DNA of 23,701 nt from Prevotellaceae bacterium UBA4361 (GCA_002393575.1 DGSN01000032.1:1-23701); one strand, 5' to 3'; positions 1 through 6,256 are shown, counted from the first letter of the stretch. A program made the numbers and translations. The notes: a model not told the origin generated them from the letters alone.

Positions 1-133
1 AGTAAGGCATCCTACGTCTATCTACGTCCTTGTTTCGACCTTCGAACGACAACGGAACGACCTCGCTACGATACGCCTTGGACACGCCTCCAACGCGCCA
101 GTCTGTCTGACCTGTATATGTTCCGTTCGTCAT
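1..133 (-). CDS. 5' fragment of an unrecognised protein
   Basis: A minus-strand frame opens with an ATG at 133 and stays open to the window edge, giving about 44 residues that begin MTNGTYTGQTDWRVGGVSKA. The composition (Gly, Trp, Arg, Val, balanced charge) reads like real protein, and the same DNA looks much less protein-like on the plus strand. The start is preceded by an A-rich stretch, as is usual for Bacteroidetes. I do not recognise the family; most of the gene lies outside the window. It is divergent from nothing obvious and is separated from the next gene by about 1 kb. Confidence 0.45.
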   Translation of the reverse strand, partial: MTNGTYTGQTDWRVGGVSKAYRSEVVPLSFEGRNKDVDRRRMPY

Positions 134-388
134 CTTGTATCTTTATGTTTCATTTTATGTTAAAACTTAACTCGTTTCTTATTCTCATGTTAAAGAATCT
201 GTGTTTTTTTTACTCGTACTTCTTTACGTGTTATCATTTCACAATTTCATTAACATGAACAGATTCTATCACCTCTGCTGGTTCTGTTGCTTTATACAGG
301 ACAGCCACTTATTGTTCAGGTCACGTTCAGCGAGAACGACTCTTATACGATTTAACTTTGCCATGATAGATTATCAATTGTTTGATGG

Positions 389-396
389 CAAAGATA
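389..396 (-). promoter_or_regulatory. possible -7 element for the gene at 1-133
   Basis: On the minus strand this reads TATCTTTG, a match to the Bacteroidetes -7 consensus TAnnTTTG. A TTTG lies only 16 nt upstream, shorter than the usual gap of about 19-20, so the -33 is weak. Transcription from here would give a leader of roughly 250 nt. Confidence 0.3.
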
Positions 397-603
397 CAAA
401 AATTAATCGAAACAAATGCTGATATGCTCAAAAAACTCCATAAATAAGCCAGATTTTGATTAAAAGGTCAATCTTTTGATGAATTAATGACAAAATTCAT
501 GCGTGTATTATATATAATGTGTATTTGAAATATCATTTGAAATGGTCGACGACCATTTGATATTCTTAGTGACAATCCCCATTTATTATGGAAGCAATGA
601 AAG

Positions 604-692
604 TTCAGAGAAAGATGTGTTTGGTTCGGAGAAAAGTTCGGAGAGAAGTTCGGAGACAACCGCAATAAGTTCGGGAACAGGTTCGGGAACTC
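604..692. repeat. 12-bp-phased GTTCGG repeat
   Basis: GTTCGG recurs at 625, 637, 649, 669 and 681, with a variant GTTCAG at 604. The spacing is 12 within runs and about 20-21 between them. Read on plus it encodes SEKSSERSSE-like repeats; on minus it encodes SPNFSPN-like repeats. Similar Ser-Glu-Lys-Ser runs occur near the C-terminus of some Bacteroidetes Fic or AAA_4-type proteins, so this may be a remnant of such a gene; that is inference from memory. Confidence 0.55.
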
Positions 693-778
693 ACCCTCAT
701 AAGGTTCTTGGACAAGCCAAGCGGCAAAGACGAGCATGGGGACATCCATACATCAAGCAAAAACATACAAAAATTCGA

Positions 779-824
779 TTTAAGTGTGATTTTTGCGAGA
801 AAACTACAAAAATCGCACTTTAAA
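779..824. repeat. imperfect palindrome
   Basis: TTTAAGTGTGATTTTTG (779-795) is nearly the reverse complement of CAAAAATCGCACTTTAAA (807-824), with an 11-nt loop. It lies in gene-free DNA and could act as a bidirectional terminator for a lost gene or be a small repeat. Confidence 0.5.
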
Positions 825-1118
825 ATGGGTTGAATATCGATTTGGGGAATATTCTCTTTGTTTATCTATGGGACGTAAAGTACAATGACCTGGATAAAAA
901 AAGTGTTCAGATTGACAGAAATATAATGTTGTTTGATTACGGCTCATGACTTATAATTTCCAATGATGGCAGATTTGGGTAATGAAAGGTATACACCATC
1001 ACCCTTTTTAGACGTTCTTCTGCAAGTCATCCGCAATTCACGGATATTTAGTAAGACGTGTGTCACTTTTTCTATAGTACTGTTTATGGACGATTAAAAG
1101 TATCTGATTAGGATAGTT

Positions 1119-1952
1119 CTATAACGGGTAGAATAACACAAAACCATTATAACCATTGAAAAAATACTCATACCTCAACTCGATAGAACTCTCATTAACA
1201 AGGGCGAGAAACTTTCCATAACCAGTATTCTCACGTCTAACATATGATTCCACAAACGGATATTTTACACTCTCTAAATTCTCTCCAAACTCGATGCTCC
1301 CGATATCAGACAAAAATGATTGAGAATGAAATAAATCTCTAAGAGTTGCCTTGGTAGGCGTAGGATCTTTCATCACAAGTAACGCACATCGTACTGGCGA
1401 AAACTCAACAAGTCTACGAAGAGTTGCATGAATTGAAGCACCAAAGAATGGAGAAACCTTTATTGCTGTCTGTATTGTCAACGGTTCGTCTTTTACCATC
1501 TCAGCAAACTTGTCTCCTTGGAACATTGTTTCAGAGGCAAAATAACTTGCCTCTGCCTCAAACTGTTCCTTTGTCTCTGGGCTTAGCGTAAAATCATCGT
1601 CTGCATGCATAGAGGCTATAGCCACCTGCCATGGAAGATTATGTCCAACCTCATGTAATAGTGTAAACCTCTGTCTTTCTAAATTACAAGACCTATCTAA
1701 ATATATTATTCTAGCCTCTCGAACAAGAAGCCCTCGCAGTTGACCAAGCAGTTTTTTAAGAATAGAGGAATCTCTATTTATATATATAGGTGTAACTATA
1801 GATAAATCCTGTGGCGATACTTTTAGGTTTATAAAAGCTGCTAATTTATCTGCGGGAGTTGGGACTGTATCAATACAACGACTTGACACAAGTAAATCAT
1901 GTGACCACTTCTTGATGTCTTGTTTTGTTGATTCTTCTAAAACTATAGCCAT
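1119..1952 (-). CDS. ImmA/IrrE-like zinc metalloprotease
   Basis: A 277-residue protein with the zinc motif HEVGH at residues 100-104 and a downstream EAEASYFA segment (about 132-139), whose second Glu fits the third metal ligand of the ImmA/IrrE (peptidase M78) family. The C-terminal 130 residues look like the extra domain often attached to XRE-partnered members; I do not recognise a specific fold. Known members cleave or displace a partner XRE repressor in response to a signal. The start codon overlaps the stop of the upstream XRE gene in a TAATG arrangement, so the two are translationally coupled. Inference: it inactivates that repressor and thereby releases both this operon and the divergent ubiquitin-like operon. 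The inducing signal cannot be read from sequence. Confidence 0.85.
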   Translation of the reverse strand: MAIVLEESTKQDIKKWSHDLLVSSRCIDTVPTPADKLAAFINLKVSPQDLSIVTPIYINRDSSILKKLLGQLRGLLVREARIIYLDRSCNLERQRFTLLHEVGHNLPWQVAIASMHADDDFTLSPETKEQFEAEASYFASETMFQGDKFAEMVKDEPLTIQTAIKVSPFFGASIHATLRRLVEFSPVRCALLVMKDPTPTKATLRDLFHSQSFLSDIGSIEFGENLESVKYPFVESYVRRENTGYGKFLALVNESSIELRYEYFFNGYNGFVLFYPL

Positions 1953-2296
1953 TATTTATCCCGTTGCCTTATAAAGTTGAGATAGTTTAAGAGTTCTTTT
2001 TCTTCTTCATCAGTCAATGCTGTACCAGCAGAAGCTGCAACAGACTGAAGAATCTTGTGTTTAGGGGTGCTTTGCTCTTTCTTTTCGATAACACCACCAG
2101 CAGAAAGCAAAGTTTCCAACTCAACATCATATGTCTGAGAAAGTTTGTAGAGAGTATTTGCTGAAGGATGGGCAATTTTATCGTTCTCTAGCTGACTCAG
2201 ATATGCGTTTGAAATACCTGTTTTCTCTTCAACTTGCCTTAACGTAAGCTTATTAATCTCACGGTATTGCTTTAATAGTTTGCCTATTGTATCCAT
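1952..2296 (-). CDS. XRE-family HTH transcriptional repressor
   Basis: A 114-residue protein with a lambda-Cro/XRE helix-turn-helix at about residues 5-60; LRQVEEKTGISNAYLSQLEN carries the turn and recognition helix. The C-terminal half is charged with an EEEKELLNYL helix, plausible for dimerisation or protease contact. I chose the ATG at 2296 over an upstream in-frame one at 2359, because the family normally begins just before the GKLLKQYRE helix and because the earlier start would lie upstream of the predicted -7 element. It shares a one-base stop/start overlap with the metalloprotease gene and is divergent from the ubiquitin-like operon, with two matching promoters between them. Probably an autorepressor and repressor of the divergent operon. 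Confidence 0.88.
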   Translation of the reverse strand: MDTIGKLLKQYREINKLTLRQVEEKTGISNAYLSQLENDKIAHPSANTLYKLSQTYDVELETLLSAGGVIEKKEQSTPKHKILQSVAASAGTALTDEEEKELLNYLNFIRQRDK

Positions 2297-2328
2297 AAAA
2301 TGGTGGTTGTTGTAGCTTAATGACGTTG

Positions 2329-2359
2329 CAAATATAGTGAGAAAATCTAAATTAAACAA
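2329..2359 (-). promoter_or_regulatory. promoter of the XRE-ImmA operon
   Basis: On the minus strand the order is TTG (2357-2359), 4 nt, ATTTAGATTT (2343-2352), 6 nt, TATATTTG (2329-2336). The last is a full match to the Bacteroidetes -7 consensus TAnnTTTG. The element sits about 33 bases upstream of the chosen XRE start. Confidence 0.7.
2343..2352. promoter_or_regulatory. operator-like site, left copy
   Basis: AAATCTAAAT is the exact reverse complement of the site at 2416-2425. It lies between the -33 and -7 elements of the minus-strand promoter, 6 nt from the -7 and 4 nt from the -33, as does its partner. Likely XRE binding site (inference). Confidence 0.6.
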
Positions 2360-2408
2360 GAAAAATTTGATATTTTAAGATTTTTATGTTAAATTTCACT
2401 AGATTTGC

Positions 2409-2439
2409 TTGGTATATTTAGATTTTTATTATACCTTTG
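2409..2439 (+). promoter_or_regulatory. promoter of the ubiquitin-like operon
   Basis: TTG (2409-2411), 4 nt, ATTTAGATTT (2416-2425), 6 nt, TACCTTTG (2432-2439). The -7 matches TAnnTTTG and the -33 lies about 20 nt upstream. Transcription would begin near 2446 and give a leader of about 63 nt before the ubiquitin-like gene. Confidence 0.7.
2416..2425. promoter_or_regulatory. operator-like site, right copy
   Basis: ATTTAGATTT is the exact inverted copy of 2343-2352, in the same place relative to its own promoter. Further AGATTT half-sites occur nearby (around 2378 and 2402). A repressor bound here would occlude both core elements. Confidence 0.6.
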
Positions 2440-2458
2440 CAGCGGAACAAGGAGGATT

Positions 2459-2485
2459 ATGTCCGACTTAACCATAAATAATTAA
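2459..2485 (+). CDS. possible 8-residue leader peptide
   Basis: An ATG at 2459 follows AAGGAGGA, the strongest Shine-Dalgarno-like sequence I noticed in the window, and encodes MSDLTINN before a TAA. It lies in the leader of the ubiquitin-like operon, 23 nt before that gene's own start, which lacks such a site. It could be a regulatory leader, a ribosome-loading site for coupled translation, or chance. Confidence 0.3.
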   Translation: MSDLTINN

Positions 2486-2508
2486 ATATTTTAGTTTAAA
2501 ATAAAATT

Positions 2509-3048
2509 ATGACAGAGATTAATTCAAAGCCCTTCGCTGAACAAGAAGGCAATCAGGGTAACGTAGGAAAACACAAGCCCAATGAAAACAAAAAGTCCTA
2601 CAAGTTTAAAATCAATGGTGGAAAGCCCTACAACTGGCCCACGCCTATTATTAATGAGGCCGACATCAGAAGGCTTGGACAAGTTCCTGATGATGAAGAT
2701 ATATATCTGGATTTGCCAGGTAACTGGAGAGAGGCTCTTATTAATAGAGGTGAAGACGTTGACCTGTCTTCTCCGGGAATGGACAAGTTCATTACCCGAA
2801 AGAAAGGTCATGAGCACGAATGCACCATCTATGTGAATTCAGAAGCTTTCAAGTATGACCAGCCTACTATCTCATACGAAAAAGTTGCCTCTCTCGCTTA
2901 TGGGAAGGACTACGACCCTAATCGTGTGTATTCAATGACATACAGTAAAGGACCATCAGAAAATGAAGAAGGATTAATGTCTAAAGGTAAAGTCGTTTAT
3001 GTCACAAATGGAATGGAATTCGATGTTGCCATCTCTCATCAGTCTTAA
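2509..3048 (+). CDS. two-domain ubiquitin-like (multiubiquitin) protein
   Basis: A 179-residue protein. A polar leader of about 28 residues is followed by two beta-grasp-like repeats: domain 1 (about 29-98; YKFKING start, DLSSPGMDKF end) and domain 2 (about 104-179; TIYVNSEAF start, VTNGMEFDV end). This is the pattern of the multiubiquitin family (PF14452-like, named from memory), whose genes sit beside ThiF-type E1 genes. The C-terminus is HQS, not a ready Gly-Gly, so maturation by a peptidase or use of a different tail would be needed. It is first in the operon and overlaps the E1 gene. Presumably the modifier that is activated and attached to targets; targets are unknown. There is no ThiS- or MoaD-like C-terminal GG, which argues against sulfur transfer. 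Confidence 0.78.
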   Translation: MTEINSKPFAEQEGNQGNVGKHKPNENKKSYKFKINGGKPYNWPTPIINEADIRRLGQVPDDEDIYLDLPGNWREALINRGEDVDLSSPGMDKFITRKKGHEHECTIYVNSEAFKYDQPTISYEKVASLAYGKDYDPNRVYSMTYSKGPSENEEGLMSKGKVVYVTNGMEFDVAISHQS

Positions 3049-4207
3049 TGAGGATTTGCAGAAAATCCAAGATGAGGGAATCAGCTTTGATGTGCGCAGC
3101 GGCAATTTTGTTGCCGACTGCGTACCTTACCTAACTGAGTCGAAGGAGGTAAAGGCAGGAATACTTGTATTTCCTATGAATTGGAAGAATCAGAAGATTC
3201 TAAAACCTAATGACCACACCGCATACTTCATTGGTGGTAAGCCGTGTGAAATGGATGGTGCTCCTATAAAGGGACTAGGTATCTTGGAGATGCGACACCC
3301 TTTGTTTGATACCATTATCAGTGATTATCGCTTTTCATGTTATCCGGATAAAGGCATGTACCCGACCTATTATGACAAGGTGCTCAACTATTGGAGAATA
3401 ATAACTGCTCCAGCTGTTAACACCGATCCATTAGCGTGTAGGGCACTCAAAAAGCAGAAATTGATAAAGCCTGCAGATAGCAAACTTGTTTATTGGGACA
3501 TCAATTCGTCACGCGCACATATTGCTGGTTTGACAGACATGTTCAAAGGAATGAAAGTTGCCATTATCGGCTTGGGAGGCACAGGGTCATATATCCTTGA
3601 CTTTATTGCAAAGTTACCACTTGAAGAGATTCATCTATTTGACTCCGACATCTTCAAGCAACACAATGCTTTTAGGGCACCTGGTGCTGCTCCATCACAA
3701 ATACTGGAGAAAAACATTCCAAAAGTCCAGTACCTAACTGAGGTATATAGGAACATGAATGAAGCTATTGTCCCGCATCCAGAAAACATCAATCCAAATA
3801 ACAAGGATTTCCTGTTAGGAATGGACTTCATCTTCTTGTGCATCGACAAAGCTGCCGTAAGAAATGAAATAGCACATTTTCTGATTCAGAACAACAAGAA
3901 GTTTGTGAATTCAGGAATAGGAGTATCTCTTAGAGAAGGTGGTCTTTCAGGCATAATCCGCGTCTCATATGGTGAGCCAGACCATTACCAATACCTTAAC
4001 GACGCCTTTGATGCGACAAATGAAGTCAAGGAGGATGATCTCTATCGAGATAATATCCAGATAGCAGAACTGAATGCTTTCGCTGCTATGGAATCGGTAT
4101 TCAGATGGAAACAATCATTAGGGTTCTATCAAAATTCTGCAATATCCTACGATTTAGCGTTTGTATTGAACAAGAATAAAATTATTTATGATGACCCGAC
4201 AGTTTAA
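2999..4207 (+). CDS. E2-like/E1 ThiF-fold ubiquitin-activating fusion
   Basis: A 402-residue protein from the first possible ATG; an in-frame ATG at 3023 is equally plausible. The N-terminal part (about 10-155) resembles the E2-like domain of bacterial multiubiquitin systems (HTAYFIG, then GMYPTYYDKV and ITAPAVNTDP). The C-terminal part (about 183-402) is a ThiF/E1 Rossmann domain: GLGGTGS loop 191-197, acidic FDSD 214-217, NAFRAPG with Asn223 and Arg226 for adenylation, and CIDKAAVR 281-288. Cys281 is the only cysteine in the E1 half, so the usual downstream catalytic cysteine is missing; a serine such as in VNSGIGVS (303-310) could substitute. The gene overlaps the ubiquitin-like gene by 26-50 bp and the next gene by 17-20 bp. 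Expected to adenylate and pass on the modifier in the cytoplasm. Confidence 0.82.
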   Translation: MSQMEWNSMLPSLISLNEDLQKIQDEGISFDVRSGNFVADCVPYLTESKEVKAGILVFPMNWKNQKILKPNDHTAYFIGGKPCEMDGAPIKGLGILEMRHPLFDTIISDYRFSCYPDKGMYPTYYDKVLNYWRIITAPAVNTDPLACRALKKQKLIKPADSKLVYWDINSSRAHIAGLTDMFKGMKVAIIGLGGTGSYILDFIAKLPLEEIHLFDSDIFKQHNAFRAPGAAPSQILEKNIPKVQYLTEVYRNMNEAIVPHPENINPNNKDFLLGMDFIFLCIDKAAVRNEIAHFLIQNNKKFVNSGIGVSLREGGLSGIIRVSYGEPDHYQYLNDAFDATNEVKEDDLYRDNIQIAELNAFAAMESVFRWKQSLGFYQNSAISYDLAFVLNKNKIIYDDPTV

Positions 4208-4535
4208 GTTAAAATTCTTGGACAACATACCAAACGAATTGGATGAGGGCGTATTATACATATCCATGAAGTACCACACAACAGCCCATCTATGTGCATG
4301 CGGTTGTGGAGAGAAGGTCGTAAACCCTCTTAACCGAAAGTATGGCTGGACTCTAACATTTGATGGTCAAAGAGTAAGTCTTTCACCTTCTATAGGGAAC
4401 TATCAATTCCCATGCTGCTCACATTATTATATTAAGGAGAACGAGGTCTTATTTCTTGACTCTGATGATGACATGCCACATAGAAGAGGGTACATTCGTA
4501 GACTAATAGACTGGTTTATGAAACTATTCAGATAA
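4188..4535 (+). CDS. DUF6527-type Cys-rich protein of the ubiquitin-like operon
   Basis: A 115-residue protein with CACGCGE (36-42), a central VSLSPSIGN (63-71) and CCSHYYI (76-82). The Cys and His positions suggest a zinc site, and the pattern matches DUF6527 proteins found next to multiubiquitin/E1 genes (family name from memory). The role is not certain: candidates are the peptidase that matures or removes the modifier, or a target-selecting subunit. No JAB-type deubiquitinase gene is present in the operon, which makes the first option attractive. The C-terminus (RRLIDWFMKLFR) is a basic amphipathic stretch. The start at 4188 or 4191 overlaps the E1 gene, indicating coupling. Confidence 0.72.
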   Translation: MMTRQFKLKFLDNIPNELDEGVLYISMKYHTTAHLCACGCGEKVVNPLNRKYGWTLTFDGQRVSLSPSIGNYQFPCCSHYYIKENEVLFLDSDDDMPHRRGYIRRLIDWFMKLFR

Positions 4536-4603
4536 GTAATGTATAACGGTTGCCTGAAACATGCAACCATATTAATTCCCGAAAAGGACGGGCAAGGAAA
4601 GAC

Positions 4604-4774
4604 ATGGCAACAAATCCCCCAAGTGGCGATGGCCACAGAAACGGTATGGTACGCCAGAGAAGTCAAGTCTTGAATCCCAAAACTGGAATTTGGACAAAAC
4701 GCGGTCCCAATGGACAGTTTATGGATGGGAAAAAAGACGGAACTCCATTCAAAGGCGTAAGAAAAGAAAAGTGA
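4604..4774 (+). CDS. small conserved-looking basic protein
   Basis: A 56-residue protein starting MATNPPSGDGHRNG and ending PFKGVRKEK, with an AGGAAAG ribosome-binding site just upstream of the chosen ATG. I took this start over an in-frame ATG at 4550 because of that site. It is Gly/Pro/Lys/Arg-rich with no membrane segment. From memory, similar short proteins containing GDGHR, RSQVxNPKTG and TPFKGVRKE occur widely in bacteria, with no assigned function. It is last in the operon, 68 bp after the DUF6527 gene and before the terminator. It could be a substrate or cofactor of the conjugation system (inference only). Confidence 0.65.
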   Translation: MATNPPSGDGHRNGMVRQRSQVLNPKTGIWTKRGPNGQFMDGKKDGTPFKGVRKEK

Positions 4775-4783
4775 TTTTAGAAT

Positions 4784-4818
4784 GTGTCTCGCTGATGTGA
4801 ATCAACGAGGCACTTTTA
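4784..4818 (+). terminator. terminator of the ubiquitin-like operon
   Basis: GTGTCTCGCTGAT (4784-4796) pairs with ATCAACGAGGCAC (4801-4813), using two G-U pairs, around a 4-nt loop. A short T run follows. It lies 10 nt after the stop of the 56-aa gene. Confidence 0.75.
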
Positions 4819-4970
4819 ATATAAGCGTGTACAATTCTAAGTAAACGAGAAACTCATGATGGTCATCAATAAAGACACTATAATTATGGGATAGATGCCT
4901 TCCCTATTCCATGTACGACCAATCCAAATAGAGAAAATGTGGCAAGTTTGTGATTTTTTCTGTGTTTTCT

Positions 4971-5002
4971 TTTGGTTATTCGGGGAGAAATCTGTACCTT
5001 TG
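4971..5002 (+). promoter_or_regulatory. consensus Bacteroidetes promoter
   Basis: TTTG (4971-4974), exactly 20 nt, then TACCTTTG (4995-5002): a near-ideal -33/-7 pair on the plus strand. No annotated gene follows on this strand before the terminator at 5160-5191. Confidence 0.7.
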
Positions 5003-5008
5003 CAGTGA

Positions 5009-5192
5009 TTTTGTAACATGTTGATTTTCAATGGTTATTTCCGTTTTTGCGACATGTATGCAACATCCGGTGCTAACGCATTGATAGTCAGTTAAAGTCG
5101 TTTTCGAGGAGGTCAAATAACTCTTGATAAGTAACAACATATTCATTCTTTGATTAGAGAAGCGCATGGGTAGAAGCCTGTGCGCTTTTTTA
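5009..5192 (+). ncRNA. candidate small RNA unit
   Basis: A strong promoter (4971-5002) and an 11-bp terminator (5160-5191) enclose about 180 nt. The only open frame is 25 codons from the ATG at 5018, with no good ribosome site. The segment includes ACATGTATGCAACATCCGG and a following GC-balanced stretch. Options are a regulatory or 6S-like RNA, a short-peptide gene, or a recombination/attachment leader. I could not match it to an RNA family by eye. Confidence 0.35.
5160..5191 (+). terminator. rho-independent terminator
   Basis: AAGCGCA (5160-5166) pairs with TGCGCTT (5181-5187), extended inward by TGGG/CCTG around a TAGAAG loop, then a run of T to 5191. On the other strand it could also stop read-through past the end of the cobalamin operon at 5227, though the tract on that side is weak. 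Confidence 0.7.
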
Positions 5193-5226
5193 GTCAAATG
5201 TCAAATGAGATCTTAGTCCTCTGAAC

Positions 5227-6141
5227 TTAGACTGCAGTGACGAATAAGACGATGAGTAACATAGCTGCTTCTGTGAAGAGGTTGATGTGGCAAGCTGTTT
5301 CCATGTCGGAGGTAGTAAGGGGACGTTCATTGTCACCAATTTTAGGTTTCACAATGGTTTCTCCAAAATAGCTGTGAGTGCCTCCAAATTGGCAATTGAG
5401 AATGCCAGCTAAAGCACTTTCTGGATAACCGCTATTGGGCGAAGCATGGTGATTGCCATAGGTACACACAAAGCGAAGCAGATGAGGTCTGCCAGCAACC
5501 ATCACCATCAAGAAAGCTGTTAGGCGGGCAGGCAAATAATTAGCCACATCGTCAATCCTCGCAGCAAATGTACCAAACTCCCTGTAACGCTTGGTGCGAT
5601 AAGCTATCATTGAATCGAGGGTGTTTATCATCTTATAGGCCATCATGCCAGGGACTCCCAAGAGGATGAGCCAAAAGAGCGGAGCAACTACTCCATCGCT
5701 TAGGTTTTCAGCAAGTGTTTCAAGTGCAGCTTTTCGTATTTCTTGCTCAGAGAGCTGGGATGTGTCTCGTCCTACAATTCGTGCCACTTGACGACGACCA
5801 TCTGCCAAGGAATGGTCCACAGCCTTAAAAGTGGCTCGTACCTCCCGAATAAGCGTTGTGCCAGCCAGTCCAAAAAACACTCCTACTACTACCGTAGCAT
5901 AAAACACCAACGGATGTAAGCAGAACAAGTAGTGCATCAGTAGATGAGTTGCAAAGAATGTAACGAGAATGAGAGAGACAGCAAGTAAACCGCCTTTCAA
6001 ACGACGATGAGTTCCACGATTAAGATGCTTTTCTCCTAATGAGATTGCTTTTCCAAAAAGAACAACAGGATGTGGCAGCCAAAAAGGGTCGCCAAATATC
6101 TTGTCTAATAACCAGGCTAAAAGTATGGAGAAGGGATACAT
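5227..6141 (-). CDS. cbiB: adenosylcobinamide-phosphate synthase CbiB
   Basis: A 304-residue polytopic membrane protein of usual CbiB/CobD length. The N-terminus (LLDKIFGDPFWLPHPV) is the family signature, followed by alternating hydrophobic segments, ALETLAENLSDGVVAPLFW (about 140-158), the Asp/Arg-rich DSMIAYRTKRYREFG region (about 176-190) and PNSGYPESALAG. The enzyme joins adenosylcobyric acid to aminopropanol (phosphate) at the inner membrane. Its substrate partner is supplied by the threonine-phosphate decarboxylase encoded just upstream. It is the last gene of the minus-strand cobalamin locus, 115 bp after the preceding gene. The name CbiB avoids confusion with CobD, used for both enzymes in different naming schemes. 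Confidence 0.93.
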   Translation of the reverse strand: MYPFSILLAWLLDKIFGDPFWLPHPVVLFGKAISLGEKHLNRGTHRRLKGGLLAVSLILVTFFATHLLMHYLFCLHPLVFYATVVVGVFFGLAGTTLIREVRATFKAVDHSLADGRRQVARIVGRDTSQLSEQEIRKAALETLAENLSDGVVAPLFWLILLGVPGMMAYKMINTLDSMIAYRTKRYREFGTFAARIDDVANYLPARLTAFLMVMVAGRPHLLRFVCTYGNHHASPNSGYPESALAGILNCQFGGTHSYFGETIVKPKIGDNERPLTTSDMETACHINLFTEAAMLLIVLFVTAV

Positions 6142-6256
6142 GAAAAGTTTATCAGGGATGTGAAGGATTTTAAAGGGATACCTTATTGAGTTAATTAGTT
6201 TCTATGATTATATGTTTTTGAGTTCTTGTTGGATAGCAATTTTTCACTTTTCACTC

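Larger units (their letters stand above)
134..1118. other. gene-poor AT-rich region
   Basis: No convincing gene is seen in about 985 bases. The short open frames at 201-422 and 542-823 (plus) and 468-749 (minus) have low-complexity or repeat-derived sequence and no recognisable domain. The stretch holds a possible -7 element (389-396), a 12-bp-phased GTTCGG repeat (604-692) and an imperfect palindrome (779-824). It may be a decayed gene end or an accessory-island edge. Confidence 0.5.

Noticed and set aside
201..422. A plus-strand frame rich in Phe/Leu/Cys near the left edge
   Set aside because: No recognisable domain or ribosome site, and it lies over the probable leader of the minus-strand gene at 1-133.
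542..823. A 93-codon frame with SEKSSE repeats as a gene
   Set aside because: The sequence is mostly repeat and palindrome, without a clear domain, ribosome site or plausible ending; better described as repeat DNA.
1119..2296. A stand-alone toxin-antitoxin pair
   Set aside because: The XRE plus HExxH protease layout with a one-base overlap and an operator shared with the divergent operon fits repressor/anti-repressor control better. A toxin role is not excluded.
2999..4207. MoeB/ThiF of molybdopterin or thiamine synthesis
   Set aside because: There is no MoaD/ThiS partner with a Gly-Gly end, no cofactor genes, an extra E2-like N-terminal domain, and a multiubiquitin-type neighbour.
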